From Candidatus Dormiibacterota bacterium (GTDB lineage Bacteria > Chloroflexota > Dormibacteria > Aeolococcales > Aeolococcaceae), in NCBI GenBank assembly GCA_955651875.1, contig CATPAP010000255.1, forward strand, positions 1 through 6,169: a stretch of DNA of 6,169 bases. Reading direction: 5' to 3'. A program made the position numbers and the translations under genes. Below, one piece after another: positions 5,488 to 6,169 of this stretch (its first letter is position 1; each line of letters begins with the position of its first letter). The notes beneath the pieces were generated by a model. That model ran no database searches. It was not told the origin of the DNA and saw only the letters and a list, made by a program, of their open reading frames with translations.

Positions 5488-5631
5488 ATGATCGCCGCCA
5501 TCCACGCCGTGCTCGCCGACTGGGATCCGGGTGACGCTGGCTGGGGTGACGTGATCTTCGTCGCCATCTGGGCGATCTGCACCCTGGTGCTGGCGGCGTA
5601 CTACTGCTACCGATCCTTTCTCAAGCGCTGA
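5488..5631 (+). CDS. Single-helix microprotein, 47 residues, in the b6c operon
   Basis: The protein starts MIAAIHAVLADWDPGD, has one hydrophobic helix at about residues 21-41 (DVIFVAIWAICTLVLAAYY) and a short basic C-terminus CYRSFLKR, suggesting N-out, C-in, opposite to the preceding microprotein. ATG 5488 is one base after the previous stop with no Shine-Dalgarno of its own, so coupled translation is likely. The helix followed by YYCYRSFLKR is loosely like the short CcoQ-type subunits of cbb3 oxidases, but that is a resemblance of layout and I do not assign it. Confidence 0.65.
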   Translation: MIAAIHAVLADWDPGDAGWGDVIFVAIWAICTLVLAAYYCYRSFLKR

Positions 5632-5651
5632 ACGACGTGGGAGTGTGCGCT

Positions 5652-6014
5652 GTGGCCGCGACGCGACGCCGCGACTGGCGGATCGCGGCCGCTCTGTCGA
5701 TCGTCCCCGGCGGCGGCCAGCTGTACAACGGCCAGGCCGCCAAGGCCCGCTACTACTTCATGTGGACGGCCGGCTGCCTTGCGGCAGACGTCCTCTTCTT
5801 CCTCGGCGGCAGTGCGCTCGGGCGCCAGTGGATCGCCGATGGCCGGCTGATCCCCGCGATGATCTTCGGGATGGTGGCGATCTTCGTGTTCATCGGCCTC
5901 TTGGTGTATGGACTGTTCATCTGGGGGAGCGCGGTCGTTGACGCCACTGCCGCTGCGCGTGAGATCACCGACACCGGCGAGGGCTCGCCCAAGCTGCGGT
6001 ACTTCCACCTGTGA
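5652..6014 (+). CDS. Small membrane protein with PGxGQxYNG motif
   Basis: This 120-residue protein begins with a basic stretch (VAATRRRDWRIAAAL), then VPGGGQLYNGQAAKARYYF at about 19-37. The P-G-x-G-Q-x-Y-N-G signature is shared by TM2-like and related small membrane proteins, where a short re-entrant or paired-helix unit follows a polar start. Hydrophobic helices follow at about 37-55 and 70-96. The tail is hydrophilic (REITDTGEGSPKLRYFHL). GTG 5652 is preferred because GGGAG at 5639-5643 lies 8 bases upstream; GTG 5637 would add five residues. It follows the 47-residue microprotein by 20 bases on the same strand. The family has no single agreed function, and a link to the respiratory complex is only positional. 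Confidence 0.75.
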   Translation: MAATRRRDWRIAAALSIVPGGGQLYNGQAAKARYYFMWTAGCLAADVLFFLGGSALGRQWIADGRLIPAMIFGMVAIFVFIGLLVYGLFIWGSAVVDATAAAREITDTGEGSPKLRYFHL

Positions 6015-6023
6015 GCGCCTGAG

Positions 6024-6169
6024 ATGGGGCTGCTCGATGTCATCAAGCGGATGCGCCCGGCGGCCCGGCCGCGTGGCGCGGTGCTGCCGGACCCCTCCAA
6101 GCCCCGGGCAACCGCGGTGACTGGGACAGCGCGGCGCTCACCAACGTCGAGATCACCGAGTTGGTGAAG
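6024..6169 (+). pseudogene. Start of an unidentified gene with an apparent one-base frameshift, cut by window edge
   Basis: From ATG 6024, nine bases after the previous stop, the frame reads MGLLDVIKRMRPAARPRGAV, then LPDPSKPR, then turns into Arg/Ser/Thr-rich sequence and stops at 6165-6167. A different frame is open from about 6107 to the window end and reads GNRGDWDSAALTNVEITELVK, which looks like normal acidic coding sequence. It has no start codon of its own between its upstream stop (6020-6022) and that point. Adding one C or G in the run at 6102-6108 (GCCCCGGG context) joins the two smoothly. I therefore read this as one gene broken by a missing base, either an assembly or sequencing error or a real mutation. 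The product is not recognised: the visible part is cytosolic, with a basic N-terminus. Whether it is a true pseudogene cannot be judged here. Confidence 0.5.

Noticed and set aside
6102..6108. Programmed -1 ribosomal frameshift site
   Set aside because: The run does not form an in-frame X XXY YYZ heptamer, and I see no defined downstream stem-loop. A missing base is the simpler reading.
1..6169. CRISPR array, tRNA, IS element or prophage
   Set aside because: No repeated spacers, cloverleaf sequence, terminal inverted repeats or transposase/integrase coding sequence could be found on reading both strands.

Overview
This is a high-GC bacterial window with dense, mostly operonic genes. It uses GTG starts alongside ATG and has short or negative gene spacing. 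No ribosomal RNA, tRNA, IS element, CRISPR array or phage gene is visible. The core is a split cytochrome b (cyt b6 plus subunit IV) of the b6c/b6f type with a multiheme cytochrome c. Together with the base composition this suggests a soil-type member of the Terrabacteria, for example Dormibacterota or Chloroflexota. That placement is inference; nothing here fixes the phylum.

Left part (1-2090): a beta-ketoacyl-ACP synthase III (FabH) lies on the minus strand and runs off the left edge. Divergent from it is a 143-residue three-helix membrane protein of unknown function (1047-1478). Its stop overlaps, tail to tail by 8 bp, a minus-strand gene (1471-1971). That gene's product appears to be a tandem duplication of a small beta-rich module resembling DUF6812.

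Central and right part (2091-6014, all plus strand): a 45-residue single-helix microprotein comes first, then a short leader with a plausible -10 element. The respiratory cluster follows: Rieske Fe-S protein, cytochrome b6-like protein, subunit IV-like protein, and a membrane-anchored cytochrome c with three CxxCH motifs. Two more one-helix microproteins (40 and 47 residues) and a small PGxGQxYNG-type membrane protein come next. The last gene starts at 6024 and appears to carry a one-base frameshift before the window ends.

Read together, the central genes encode a quinol:cytochrome c oxidoreductase. Quinol would be oxidised at the cytochrome b/subunit IV Qo site. One electron would go through the Rieske cluster to the c-type hemes, the other across the membrane through the two b hemes. 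A Cys at the position that anchors heme c_n (c_i) in cytochrome b6 hints at a fifth cofactor on the b chain. The order Rieske - b6 - IV - cyt c recalls heliobacterial petCBDA, but the cytochrome has three heme sites instead of two. Points most worth a second look are the three microproteins flanking the complex, the triheme cytochrome, the long insertion between the two Rieske cluster boxes, the missing Glu of the PEWY motif, and the terminal frameshift.
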